From positions 4,749 to 11,653 of the forward strand of contig PKYM01000294.1 in the NCBI GenBank assembly GCA_003132645.1: 6,905 nt of DNA, in the 5' to 3' direction. Positions 1-6,799 of the stretch are shown here, piece after piece. The stretch's first letter is position 1. Every line of letters starts with the position of its first letter. This DNA is from Actinomycetota bacterium. Lineage in GTDB: Bacteria; Actinomycetota; Thermoleophilia; UBA2241. The translations under genes were made by a program, and so were the position numbers. A model generated the notes under the pieces. It searched no databases. It was not told the origin of the DNA and saw only the letters and a list, made by a program, of their open reading frames with translations.

Positions 1-2509
1 CGGCCTGGCCGCCTGGCTGACCGCGACCGACCACAAGCGCATCGGCATGCTCTACATCATGGCGTCGCTCGTGTTCTTCGTCATAGGAGCGGCCATCGCC
101 ATCACGATGCGTACCCAGACCATGCGGCCGAACGAGAGGCTGCTCTCGGCCGAGGCCTACAACCAGGCTTTCTCGCTGCACGGCACGACAATGATCTTCC
201 TGTTTGCCATGCCGATCCTGATCGGCTTTGCCAACTACCTCGTGCCGCTCATGATCGGCGCTCGCGACATGGCCTTCCCGCGCCTGAACGCGCTCAGTTT
301 CTGGCTCTTTCTGTTCGGCGGGCTGACCCTCTACTCGGGCCTGCTGTTCGGCGGCGTGCTCGACACCGGCTGGTTCAGCTACGCGCCGCTCACCGAAAAG
401 GCCTTCTCGCCGCACGACGGCGTGAGCATCTGGATCATCGCCCTGACGCTGCTCGGCATCTCGTCGGTGGCCGGCGCCATCAACTTCATCATGACCATGC
501 TGCGGCTGCGGGCGCCGGGCATGAGATGGCGTGACATGCCGATGTTCTGCATCGCCACGTTCATCAACTCGTTTCTTATCCTGTTCGCCTTCCCCAGCCT
601 GACGGCCGCCCTCGGCCTGCTCTACCTCGACCGCTTCTACCACACCGGCTGGTACAACCCGGCGCGCGGCGGCGACCCGATCATCTGGCAGCACCTCTTC
701 TGGTTCTTCGGCCACCCCGAGGTCTACATCCTTATCCTGCCGGCCTTCGGCATGATGAGCGAGATCGTGCCGGTCTTCGCCCGCAAGCCGCTGTTCGGCC
801 GCCTGGCGATGATCCTCAGCCTCGTGGCCATCGGCTTTCTCGGTTTTCTGGTGTGGGCCCACCACATGTTCACCGCCGGCCTGCCGAGCTACTTCAACGC
901 CATCATGGCCGGCACGAGCATGCTGATCGCCATCCCCACCGGTGTGAAGATCTTCAACTGGCTGGCCACCATGTGGGGCGGGTCGCTGCGCTTGAAGACG
1001 CCGCTGCTCTTTGCCAGCGGCCTGATCGCCCTGTTCACGGTGGGTGGCATCAGCGGCGTACTGCAAGCCTCGGTGCCCTTCGACTGGCAGGTCAACGAAA
1101 GCTTCTTCATCGTCGCCCACCTGCACAACGTGCTCTTCTCCGGCACCGCCTTCGCGGCCTTCGCCGGCTTCTACTACTGGTTTCCCAAGATGTCCGGCCG
1201 CATGCTGTCGGACCGGCTCGGCAAGGTCCACTTCTGGACCATCACGGTCGGCTTTCTGCTGACCTTCATGCCGATGTACGGGCTCGGCCTGCTGGGCATG
1301 CCGCGGCGCCTCTACACCTACTCCCCCAACCTCGGCTGGAGCACCCTCGACTTCATCTCGGCGATCGGCGCCTACATCATCGGCGCGGCGATCGTCATCT
1401 TCATCGTCAACATCGTGCGCAGCCTGCTGGTCGGCGAGCCGGCCGGCGAGGACCCCTGGGACGCCTGGACCCTGGAGTGGGCCACGACCTCGCCGCCGCC
1501 GACCGGCAATTTCGCGGCTCTGCCGTGGGTGGCAAGCGAGCGTCCGCTCTGGGATGCCAAACGCGCCCGGCAGGACGCCGGCGCGCAGTCGGAGCCCGGC
1601 GCGGGCGCCGGGCTCGACACGGGCGCGCAGACCGCCGGCGCGGGCTCCGCGGCTGAGCTCCTGGCCGAACCGCCGGCCGGGCACTCGGCGGCAGCCGCCG
1701 AGGAGGCCGCCCTCCACGCCCCGCCGGCCCACCCCGACCACTGGACGCGCCTGCCGATCGTCACCGCGCTGGCCGTGGTCGTGATCGGCGTCGGCCTGCT
1801 CACGACCCTGCTGGTCGTGGCCGCCGGCATCGCCCTGCTGCTCATCCTGACGGCGCTCTGGATGGGCGCCGACTGGCAGACGCCGGAGCCCCCTGTGGTG
1901 CCCGGCCAGCGCTTCACCGCGCTGGGCTCCGGCATGCTGATGCTGATCGGCTCCGAGATCGTCCTGTTCGGGGCCCTCGTGTCGGCCGATCTCCACCTGC
2001 GTATCCACGACAGCCTGATCACCCTGGGCGGCGCTCATCACCTGGCGCTCACCCTGCCGATCATCAACACGGTCATCCTCATGACGAGCGGCATCACGGC
2101 CCACTACGCGCTGACCGGCTACCGCAAGGGCAGCACGGCCTGGTTTCGCTTCTTCCTCGTCATGACGGTGATCCTGGGTGCCGTGTTCCTCGGCGGCCAG
2201 GGCTGGGAGTACACGCACGCCGGCTTCGGTCTGTCGAGCGGCCTGACCGGCTCGTCGTTCTTCACGCTGACGGGCCTGCACGGCGCCCACGTCACGGTCG
2301 GCATCCTGCTGCTGATCTACCTGCTCTTCAGGTCGGCCCGCGACCGGCGCCGCCAGGCGGCTCAGCCCGCCACGGCCGCGGCCAGCGGCGCCGCAGCCGT
2401 GGTCGCCCGCGCCTCGGGCACCGCGGGCATGGCCGAGGCGGCCACCTACTACTGGCACTTCGTCGACGCGGTCTGGGTCGTGATCTTCGTCGTGGTCTAC
2501 CTGCTATGA
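1..2509 (+). CDS. Fused cytochrome c oxidase subunit I-III (5'-partial)
   Basis: Membrane subunit of an A1-type heme-copper oxidase that reduces O2 to water and pumps protons. The frame is open to the left edge (first full codon at 2) and begins [11 protein letters not shown], the usual start of the subunit I core, so the ATG at 47 is internal and probably only tens of residues are missing. Subunit I residues seen: heme a His in HGTTM (179-181); HPEVY with CuB His, D-channel Glu and the cross-linked Tyr (713-727); CuB HH (860-865); K-channel Thr/Lys in PTGVK (938-949); D-channel Asp in GARDMAFPR (266-268); heme ligands in HLHNV (1118-1132); propionate RR (1304-1309). After the motif [11 protein letters not shown] come an Ala/Gly-rich linker, two membrane helices (about 1750-1870) and a five-helix subunit III with SEIVLF (Glu at 1955-1957), WEYTHAGF and [10 protein letters not shown]. 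Thermus caa3 has a comparable I/III fusion. Counterparts of E. coli CyoB quinol-site R71, D75 and H98 are not conserved, favouring cytochrome c as donor; the CuA subunit II is outside the window. Stop TGA overlaps the nuoB ATG. Confidence 0.95.
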   Translation, partial: GLAAWLTATDHKRIGMLYIMASLVFFVIGAAIAITMRTQTMRPNERLLSAEAYNQAFSLHGTTMIFLFAMPILIGFANYLVPLMIGARDMAFPRLNALSFWLFLFGGLTLYSGLLFGGVLDTGWFSYAPLTEKAFSPHDGVSIWIIALTLLGISSVAGAINFIMTMLRLRAPGMRWRDMPMFCIATFINSFLILFAFPSLTAALGLLYLDRFYHTGWYNPARGGDPIIWQHLFWFFGHPEVYILILPAFGMMSEIVPVFARKPLFGRLAMILSLVAIGFLGFLVWAHHMFTAGLPSYFNAIMAGTSMLIAIPTGVKIFNWLATMWGGSLRLKTPLLFASGLIALFTVGGISGVLQASVPFDWQVNESFFIVAHLHNVLFSGTAFAAFAGFYYWFPKMSGRMLSDRLGKVHFWTITVGFLLTFMPMYGLGLLGMPRRLYTYSPNLGWSTLDFISAIGAYIIGAAIVIFIVNIVRSLLVGEPAGEDPWDAWTLEWATTSPPPTGNFAALPWVASERPLWDAKRARQDAGAQSEPGAGAGLDTGAQTAGAGSAAELLAEPPAGHSAAAAEEAALHAPPAHPDHWTRLPIVTALAVVVIGVGLLTTLLVVAAGIALLLILTALWMGADWQTPEPPVVPGQRFTALGSGMLMLIGSEIVLFGALVSADLHLRIHDSLITLGGAHHLALTLPIINTVILMTSGITAHYALTGYRKGSTAWFRFFLVMTVILGAVFLGGQGWEYTHAGFGLSSGLTGSSFFTLTGLHGAHVTVGILLLIYLLFRSARDRRRQAAQPATAAASGAAAVVARASGTAGMAEAATYYWHFVDAVWVVIFVVVYLL
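1553..1732 (+). other. Ala/Gly/Pro-rich linker between the subunit I and III parts
   Basis: About 60 codons of low-complexity, Ala-, Gly-, Pro- and Glu-rich sequence (for example [18 protein letters not shown]) lie between the conserved subunit I tail ([11 protein letters not shown]...NF) and the next hydrophobic helices. The reading frame is intact throughout. It carries no recognised domain and is probably a flexible extramembrane connector. In E. coli CyoB the equivalent stretch is shorter and not Ala-rich (from memory). Confidence 0.7.
1592..1615. repeat. Perfect 10-bp inverted repeat inside the fusion linker
   Basis: GAGCCCGGCG (1592-1601) is followed after CGGG by its exact reverse complement CGCCGGGCTC (1606-1615). 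The stem is all G/C except one A-T pair, so it could form a stable mRNA hairpin within the linker-coding part of the oxidase gene. No T-run follows and the frame continues for about 300 codons, so it is not an intrinsic terminator. Confidence 0.7.
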
Positions 2510-3156
2510 CCCCGCGCCGGACAAGCGGCCCGTCGCGCACCGCCCTGGCCCTGAGCGGCCTGACGCAGACCGAGCAGGGCATGTTCGCGCAGCGCCCAGC
2601 GACGGCCTTTGGCAGCCTGCAGTCGCTGGTCGCCTGGGGCCGCAAGAACTCGATGTGGCCATTCAACTTCGGCCTCTCGTGCTGCTTTGTCGAGCTCGCC
2701 ACGACCGTCACGCCGCGCTACGACATCGCCCGTTTCGGCGCCGAGATCCTGCGCATCTCGCCGCGCGAGGCCGACGTCATGGTCGTCGCCGGCACCGTGT
2801 TCCTCAAGATGGCCCCCATCGTGCAACGCCTCTACGAGCAGATGATGGAGCCGCGCTGGGTGATCTCGATGGGCTCTTGCGCCAACTCCGGCGGCATGTA
2901 CGACGTCTACAGCGTCGTGCAGGGCGTCGATTCGTTCCTGCCGGTCGACGTCTACGTGCCGGGCTGCCCGCCGTCGCCGACCACCTTCATGGAGGGTCTG
3001 CTGCTCCTTCAGGCGACGGTCGGCACTGAGGAGCGCCCGCTGTCGTGGGTGGTCGGGCCGCAGGGCGTGCAGCGCGTGCCGCGCGTCGCTCTGCGCGACC
3101 TCAAGCGCCCGGAGCGCAGCCGCCAGACCGAACTGCCGTCCCAGACGGAGGTCTAG
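2506..3156 (+). CDS. nuoB: NADH-quinone oxidoreductase subunit B (NuoB, complex I)
   Basis: Peripheral-arm subunit at the membrane interface that carries [4Fe-4S] cluster N2, the last Fe-S centre before quinone. The 216-residue product has all four N2 ligands: the tandem C59-C60 in [11 protein letters not shown]125 in [10 protein letters not shown] and C154 in VPGCPPSP. The acidic residues E63 and D73 match conserved NuoB acids near N2. [19 protein letters not shown] and [19 protein letters not shown] are E. coli-type NuoB blocks. The C-terminal third after LSWVVG is divergent, Arg-rich and likely disordered. The start ATG at 2506 overlaps the oxidase stop (ATGA), leaves about as many residues before WGRKNS as in E. 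coli NuoB, and has no evident Shine-Dalgarno, so translation is probably coupled to the oxidase gene. The next in-frame ATG (2581) would shorten the N-terminus. In E. coli, nuoA precedes nuoB; here the oxidase gene occupies that place. Confidence 0.97.
   Translation: MTPRRTSGPSRTALALSGLTQTEQGMFAQRPATAFGSLQSLVAWGRKNSMWPFNFGLSCCFVELATTVTPRYDIARFGAEILRISPREADVMVVAGTVFLKMAPIVQRLYEQMMEPRWVISMGSCANSGGMYDVYSVVQGVDSFLPVDVYVPGCPPSPTTFMEGLLLLQATVGTEERPLSWVVGPQGVQRVPRVALRDLKRPERSRQTELPSQTEV
3147..3151 (+). promoter_or_regulatory. Ribosome binding site for nuoCD
   Basis: GGAGG lies at the end of nuoB, 11 nt before the GTG at 3163 and 17 nt before a second in-frame GTG at 3169. The spacing favours 3163 as the start of nuoCD. 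Confidence 0.6.
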
Positions 3157-3162
3157 GGCGTC

Positions 3163-4923
3163 GTGCCCGTGACTCAGCAGACAGCCGGCGTCACCTCCGA
3201 GCTGGCCGCACGGTTCGCCGATCTCGAGCTCGTCGTGCAGCCGACCGCCGATGAGATCCCCACGGTCTGGGTGCCGGCCGAGCGGGCCCGCGAGGTCATC
3301 GGCCACCTCAAGAGCGAGGCCGCGGAGACTTACCCGATGCTCTACGACCTCACCGCCATCGACGAACGCACCCGCAGGCATCGCGAGGGCCAGCCCGCCA
3401 GCGACTTCACGGTCGTCTACCACCTGCTGTCGTTCGAGCACAACTGCGACGTGCGGCTCAAGGTCGCCCTGCAGGGCGAGATGCCGACGCTGCCCACGAT
3501 CACCGGCGTCTTCCCGGCGGCCGAGTGGTACGAGCGCGAGGTCTGGGACATGTTCGGCGTGGGCTTCGACGGGCTGCCGCAGCGCCCGCGGATCCTCATG
3601 CCGCCCTGGTGGGAGGGACACCCGCTGCGCAAGGAGTCGGCCGGCCGGGCCACCGAGATCGGTCACCTCCAGATGTCGCCCGAGCGCGCCGAGCAATGGC
3701 AGGAGATGCTCGCCTTCCGGCCCCAGGAGTGGGGCCTCGAGGAGCTCGCCGACGACCCCGAGATCATGTTCTTGAACGTCGGCCCGCAGCACGGCGGCAC
3801 GCACGGCGTGGTGCACATCGTGGTCGCCCTGCGCGACGAGGAGATCGTGCGCTGCGTGGTCGACATCGGCTATCACCACCGCGCCGCCGAGAAGATGGGC
3901 GAGCGTCAGACCTGGCACACCTTCATCCCCTACACCGATCGCATCGACTACCTCGGCGGCGTGGTCAACAACCTCGCCTACCTCATGTCGGCTGAGCGCC
4001 TCGCCGGCCTCGAGGTGCCCGAGCGCGCCCAGGTCATCCGCGTGATGCTCTCAGAGCTCTACCGGGTGAACAGCCACCTGCTCTTCTACGGCACCTTCGC
4101 CCAGGACATCGGCGCGCTGTCGCCCGTCTTCTACATGTTCAGCGACCGCGAGCGCATCCACGACGTGACGACGGCGATCACCGGCGCCCGCATGCACCCC
4201 GGCTGGTTTCGCCTCGGCGGCGTGGCTGAAGACCTGCCCGAGGGCTGGGAGACGCTCGTGCGCGACCTCGTGGCCTACCTCACGCCGCGACTCGACGACT
4301 ACGACGCCCTGGTGCTGGGAAGCCGCATCACCAAGGCGCGCGCCAAGGGCGTGGGGCGCCTGAACACGGCCGAGTCGATCGAGTGGGGCATCACCGGCCC
4401 CAACCTGCGCGCCTGCGGCCTCGAATGGGACTTTCGCAAGAAGCGGCCCTACTCGGGCTACGAACGCTTCGAGTTCGAAGTGCCGACCGCCACGGGCGGC
4501 GACTGCTACGACCGGGTCTGGGTGCGCAGCCAGGAGATCCGCCAGAGCCTGCGGATCATCACCCAGTGCCTCGACCAGATGCCGGGCGGCGACTACAAGT
4601 CGCGCCAGCCGCTGGCCACCCCACCGCTCAAGGAACCGGGCACGATGCACCACATCGAGACCCTCATCGATCACTTCCTCGGCGTGAGCTGGGGGCCCAT
4701 CATCCCGCCCGGCGAAGCCTGCCTGGGCATCGAGGCCACCAAGGGCAACAACGGCTACTACCTCGTGTCCGACGGCACCGAGAGCGCCTACCGTAACCGC
4801 ATCCGTTCGCCGTCGTTTCCCCACCTCCAGGTGCTGCCGCTCCTGGCCGAGCGCCTCGAGATCCCCGACCTCATCACGATCCTCGGCAGCATCGACTTCG
4901 TGATGGCCGACGTGGACCGGTAA
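3163..4923 (+). CDS. nuoC: NADH-quinone oxidoreductase fused subunit C/D (NuoCD)
   Basis: Fusion of the 30-kDa and 49-kDa complex I subunits; the D part forms the quinone pocket with NuoB. The 586-residue product is close to E. coli NuoCD (about 600). The NuoC part (about residues 1-175) contains [16 protein letters not shown] and the block from RILMPPWW to GHPLRKE. The NuoD part (about 195-586) contains [61 protein letters not shown] and a C-terminal [12 protein letters not shown]. The quinone-headgroup residues are retained: H214 (THG; Thermus Nqo4 H38) and Y263 (IDY; Nqo4 Y87). The preceding loop is unusual: [12 protein letters not shown], with Gly-Gly where Pro-Ser/Ala is normal and H218 where Arg is usual. 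The start is GTG at 3163, 6 nt after the nuoB stop, with GGAGG upstream; the product would begin MPVTQQ. There is no sign of a frameshift at the C/D junction, so this is a true fusion. Confidence 0.96.
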   Translation: MPVTQQTAGVTSELAARFADLELVVQPTADEIPTVWVPAERAREVIGHLKSEAAETYPMLYDLTAIDERTRRHREGQPASDFTVVYHLLSFEHNCDVRLKVALQGEMPTLPTITGVFPAAEWYEREVWDMFGVGFDGLPQRPRILMPPWWEGHPLRKESAGRATEIGHLQMSPERAEQWQEMLAFRPQEWGLEELADDPEIMFLNVGPQHGGTHGVVHIVVALRDEEIVRCVVDIGYHHRAAEKMGERQTWHTFIPYTDRIDYLGGVVNNLAYLMSAERLAGLEVPERAQVIRVMLSELYRVNSHLLFYGTFAQDIGALSPVFYMFSDRERIHDVTTAITGARMHPGWFRLGGVAEDLPEGWETLVRDLVAYLTPRLDDYDALVLGSRITKARAKGVGRLNTAESIEWGITGPNLRACGLEWDFRKKRPYSGYERFEFEVPTATGGDCYDRVWVRSQEIRQSLRIITQCLDQMPGGDYKSRQPLATPPLKEPGTMHHIETLIDHFLGVSWGPIIPPGEACLGIEATKGNNGYYLVSDGTESAYRNRIRSPSFPHLQVLPLLAERLEIPDLITILGSIDFVMADVDR

Positions 4924-4974
4924 GCCGGTAGCCATGTCCACAGACCTGACACCCATGCCGACAGACCTGAGCCC
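4924..4974 (+). other. nuoCD-nuoE intergenic spacer
   Basis: This 51-nt stretch is the only real gap in the window. It shows no terminator hairpin with T-run and no strong Shine-Dalgarno. It is filled by a direct repeat and three closely spaced ATGs (4934, 4955, 4975). Confidence 0.6.
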
Positions 4975-4986
4975 ATGCTGACCGAC
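4933..4986 (+). repeat. Imperfect tandem repeat at the nuoE start
   Basis: Units beginning CATG start at 4933, 4954 and 4974. The first two share ACAGACCTGA exactly (4940-4949 and 4961-4970) at a 21-nt period. The third unit (ATGCTGACCGACAG), 20 nt further on, is a weaker copy and begins nuoE itself. The 21-nt period equals seven codons, and the encoded peptide repeats M-x-T-D-L. Confidence 0.65.
4934..4981 (+). CDS. Possible 15-codon leader ORF overlapping the nuoE start
   Basis: ATG at 4934 opens a short frame encoding MSTDLTPMPTDLSPC and stops at TGA 4979-4981, just inside the nuoE start (ATG 4975, ATGCTGA). This geometry would let terminating ribosomes restart at nuoE. Alternatively it is the displaced N-terminus of nuoE: one extra base just before 4975 would fuse it in frame, adding 14 residues, about the length of the N-terminal extension that E. 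coli NuoE has before the corresponding block. No strong Shine-Dalgarno precedes it. Neither coding status nor function can be shown from sequence alone. Confidence 0.25.
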   Translation: MSTDLTPMPTDLSPC

Positions 4987-5439
4987 AGCGAACGACGCGA
5001 GATCGAGGCCACGCTGCACCATTACCCGCACCGCCGCTCGGCGGCGGCCGGTGCCATGCGCACCGTGCAACGCCACCGCGGCTGGCTGTCCGACGAAGCC
5101 CTGGCTGATATCGCTGGCTTTCTCGGTGTCTCGGTCGAGGAGCTCGACTCGCGCGCGACCTTCGCCAACATGCTCTTCCGCCGCCCCGTCGGCCGCCACG
5201 TGATCCTCATCTGCGACAGCGACTGCTGCTACGTCATGGCCTACGAGCAGATGCGCGACCACATCGCGGCCCGCCTGGGGATCGGCCTCGGCGAGACCAC
5301 TCCCGACGGGCGCTTCACCTTCCTGCCCATCGTCTGCCTGGCGCAGTGCGACCACGCCCCGGCGATGCAGATCGACGACGACTTTCACGGCGACCTCACT
5401 CCCGAGCGCATCGATCAGATCCTGGCGAGCTATGACTGA
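4975..5439 (+). CDS. nuoE: NADH-quinone oxidoreductase subunit E (NuoE, complex I)
   Basis: Thioredoxin-like [2Fe-2S] subunit of the NADH-dehydrogenase module, partner of NuoF, carrying cluster N1a. The 154-residue product has the ligand pattern C80-x4-C85 (CDSDCC; C84 is an extra Cys) and C121-x3-C125 (CLAQC). An N-terminal helical domain (about residues 5-60) precedes the core, with VQRHRGWLSD and RRPVGRHVI matching the family; GETTPDGRFTFLP is also typical. Some normally conserved positions differ: A64 where ATFY is usual, and A123 and A128 where Gly is usual around the last two ligands. ATG at 4975 is the only start in this frame after the TAA at 4921-4923, which is also the nuoCD stop. 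The product is slightly shorter at the N-terminus than E. coli NuoE (166 residues); the upstream repeat may explain this. Confidence 0.94.
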   Translation: MLTDSERREIEATLHHYPHRRSAAAGAMRTVQRHRGWLSDEALADIAGFLGVSVEELDSRATFANMLFRRPVGRHVILICDSDCCYVMAYEQMRDHIAARLGIGLGETTPDGRFTFLPIVCLAQCDHAPAMQIDDDFHGDLTPERIDQILASYD

Positions 5440-6799
5440 CCGGCACACGACAGGCGTATCGCCCGACGAGCGGCCGCTGACCGCGGCCTTTCGCGCCGAC
5501 GGCCGGCCGGCGAACATCGCCGACTACGAGGCGGCGGGCGGCTACGAGGCGCTGCGCACGGCGCTGCGCGAGCTGGCACCCGCCGAGGTCACCAAACTGG
5601 TCAGCGACTCGGGGCTGCGCGGCCGCGGCGGCGCCGGCTTCTCGACCGGCGGCAAGTGGAGTCACGTGCCTGTCGGCGACATGGCGCCGGCGATCAAGTA
5701 TGTGGTCTGCAACGGCGACGAGATGGAGCCGGGCAGCTTCAAGGATCGGCACCTCATCGAGGGCAACCCGCACCTGCTGATCGAGGGCATGGCCCTGGCC
5801 TGCTACGCAATCCAGGCGAGGACCGGCTACATCTTCCTGCGCGCCCAGTACGACAAGCCCTATGCCCTGCTTACCCAGGCGATCGCCGAGGCTAAGGCCA
5901 AAGGCTACCTCGGCGAGCACATCCTGGGCAGCGGGTTCAGCCTCGAGATCTACCTCCACGTGAGCATCGGGCGCTACATGTGCGGCGAGGCGTCGGCCAT
6001 GCTCAACGCGCTGCAGAGCGACCGGCCGAACCCGCGCTGGCGGCCGCCCCACATGGCCAGCGCCGGCCTGTGGAGCCGCCCGACCGTGGTCAACAACGTC
6101 GAGTCGCTGTGCTGCGTGCCGCCCATCGTCAGGCTCGGGCCCGAGCGTTGGAAGAGCCTCGGACTGACCGACGAGGGCGGCACGCGCATGTACGGCGTCT
6201 CCGGGCGCGTCAACCGCACGGGCGCCTGGGAGCTGCCCGTCGGCACGCCGATGCGCGAGGTGATCGAACAGCACGCCGGCGGCATGCGCGACGGTTTTGC
6301 GCTGCGCGCCGTGCTGCCGGGCGGCGCTTCGACGCCGTTCGTGCCGGCCGAGGCCATCGACGTGATCATGGACTTCGACCACATGAAGGAGGCCGGCTAC
6401 AGCCTGGGGACCGGCACCGCCCTGCTCGTCGACGACTCGGTGTGCCCGATCGGTCTAGTTCGCAACCTCGTGCGCTTCTTCGCTCAGGAGTCGTGCGGCT
6501 GGTGCACGCCCTGCTGGGGCGGGCTGCCGTGGGCCGCAGACGTGCTGAACGACATCGAGGAGGGACGCGGACGCCTGTCTGACCTCGATCTCCTCGAGGA
6601 GCAGTGCTGGTTCATGGGCGAGGACATGTGCTTCTGTGATCTCGCGCCGAGCGCGACCAAGCCGCTCGGCGCCGCCCTGAAGCTCTTCCGCGACGACTTC
6701 GAGCGTCATATCCGCGAGGAGCGCTGCAGCTACGGCCCGGTGGGGCAGCCCGCCGGACAACGATCCTTGCGCGGCCCTGGCCCGGACGGAGGGCACTGA
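5432..6799 (+). CDS. nuoF: NADH-quinone oxidoreductase subunit F (NuoF, complex I)
   Basis: Flavoprotein subunit that binds FMN, the pyridine nucleotide and [4Fe-4S] cluster N3; the electron-entry site of complex I. The 455-residue product carries the FMN loop GLRGRGGAGFSTGGKWS (61-77), CNGDEMEPGSFKDR (93-106), and N3 ligands C355, C358, C361 (ESCGWCTPC) and C402 (CFCDLAPSA). E. coli-like blocks include HAGGMRDGF and GLPWAADVL. Several nucleotide-site residues are altered. E. coli GRYICGEETAL reads GRYMCGEASAM, so the Glu matching E. coli E183 / Thermus Nqo1 E185 is A187. Nqo1 K202 is R204, F205 is H207, F78 is H78, and the usual GAG just before is SIG (178-180). The frame is intact and FMN and Fe-S motifs are kept, so this is not a pseudogene. 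The ATG at 5432 overlaps the nuoE stop by 8 nt without a clear Shine-Dalgarno, suggesting coupled translation. The protein has about nine extra N-terminal residues relative to E. coli and a divergent Gly/Arg/Pro tail. Confidence 0.96.
   Translation: MTDRHTTGVSPDERPLTAAFRADGRPANIADYEAAGGYEALRTALRELAPAEVTKLVSDSGLRGRGGAGFSTGGKWSHVPVGDMAPAIKYVVCNGDEMEPGSFKDRHLIEGNPHLLIEGMALACYAIQARTGYIFLRAQYDKPYALLTQAIAEAKAKGYLGEHILGSGFSLEIYLHVSIGRYMCGEASAMLNALQSDRPNPRWRPPHMASAGLWSRPTVVNNVESLCCVPPIVRLGPERWKSLGLTDEGGTRMYGVSGRVNRTGAWELPVGTPMREVIEQHAGGMRDGFALRAVLPGGASTPFVPAEAIDVIMDFDHMKEAGYSLGTGTALLVDDSVCPIGLVRNLVRFFAQESCGWCTPCWGGLPWAADVLNDIEEGRGRLSDLDLLEEQCWFMGEDMCFCDLAPSATKPLGAALKLFRDDFERHIREERCSYGPVGQPAGQRSLRGPGPDGGH
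6788..6793 (+). promoter_or_regulatory. Ribosome binding site for nuoG
   Basis: GGAGGG lies within the last codons of nuoF, 5 nt before the ATG at 6799. This is the best-spaced Shine-Dalgarno in the window and fixes the nuoG start. Confidence 0.65.

Noticed and set aside
47..49. ATG at 47 as the start of the oxidase gene
   Set aside because: The frame is open to position 2 and encodes [11 protein letters not shown], conserved subunit I sequence, upstream of this Met; the gene is cut by the window edge.
1592..1615. Hairpin as an intrinsic terminator
   Set aside because: No T-run follows and it is within a continuous coding frame.
853..1656. Plus-strand alternative frame (267 codons) inside the oxidase gene
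   Set aside because: Its product is Arg/His/Gly-rich and lacks hydrophobic helices or motifs, while the other frame carries all oxidase ligands.
1..2509. Oxidase read as a bo3-type quinol oxidase because of the NV after the heme His and the TLEWATSSPPP-like motif
   Set aside because: Residues matching CyoB R71, D75 and H98 are not conserved, and TLEWAT-type motifs also occur in cytochrome c oxidases. Subunit II would settle it but is not in the window.
3600..3780. Frameshift or assembly join creating an artificial nuoC-nuoD fusion
   Set aside because: The junction is continuous, and its length and linker (LAFRPQEWG) match the natural E. coli NuoCD fusion.
2497..3918. Long minus-strand open frame (473 codons) across nuoB and nuoCD
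   Set aside because: It lies opposite strongly conserved nuo genes, its product is His/Arg/Asp-rich with no recognisable motif, and GC-biased third positions readily leave such frames open.
4051..5517. Long minus-strand open frame (488 codons) across nuoCD, nuoE and the nuoF start
   Set aside because: Antisense shadow of conserved genes; no family motif.
5396..6382. Minus-strand open frame opposite nuoF
   Set aside because: Antisense shadow; composition typical of a high-GC complementary frame.
5432..6799. nuoF as a decaying pseudogene because of its altered nucleotide motif
   Set aside because: The frame is intact, and the FMN loop, all N3 cysteines and the C-terminal domain are preserved.
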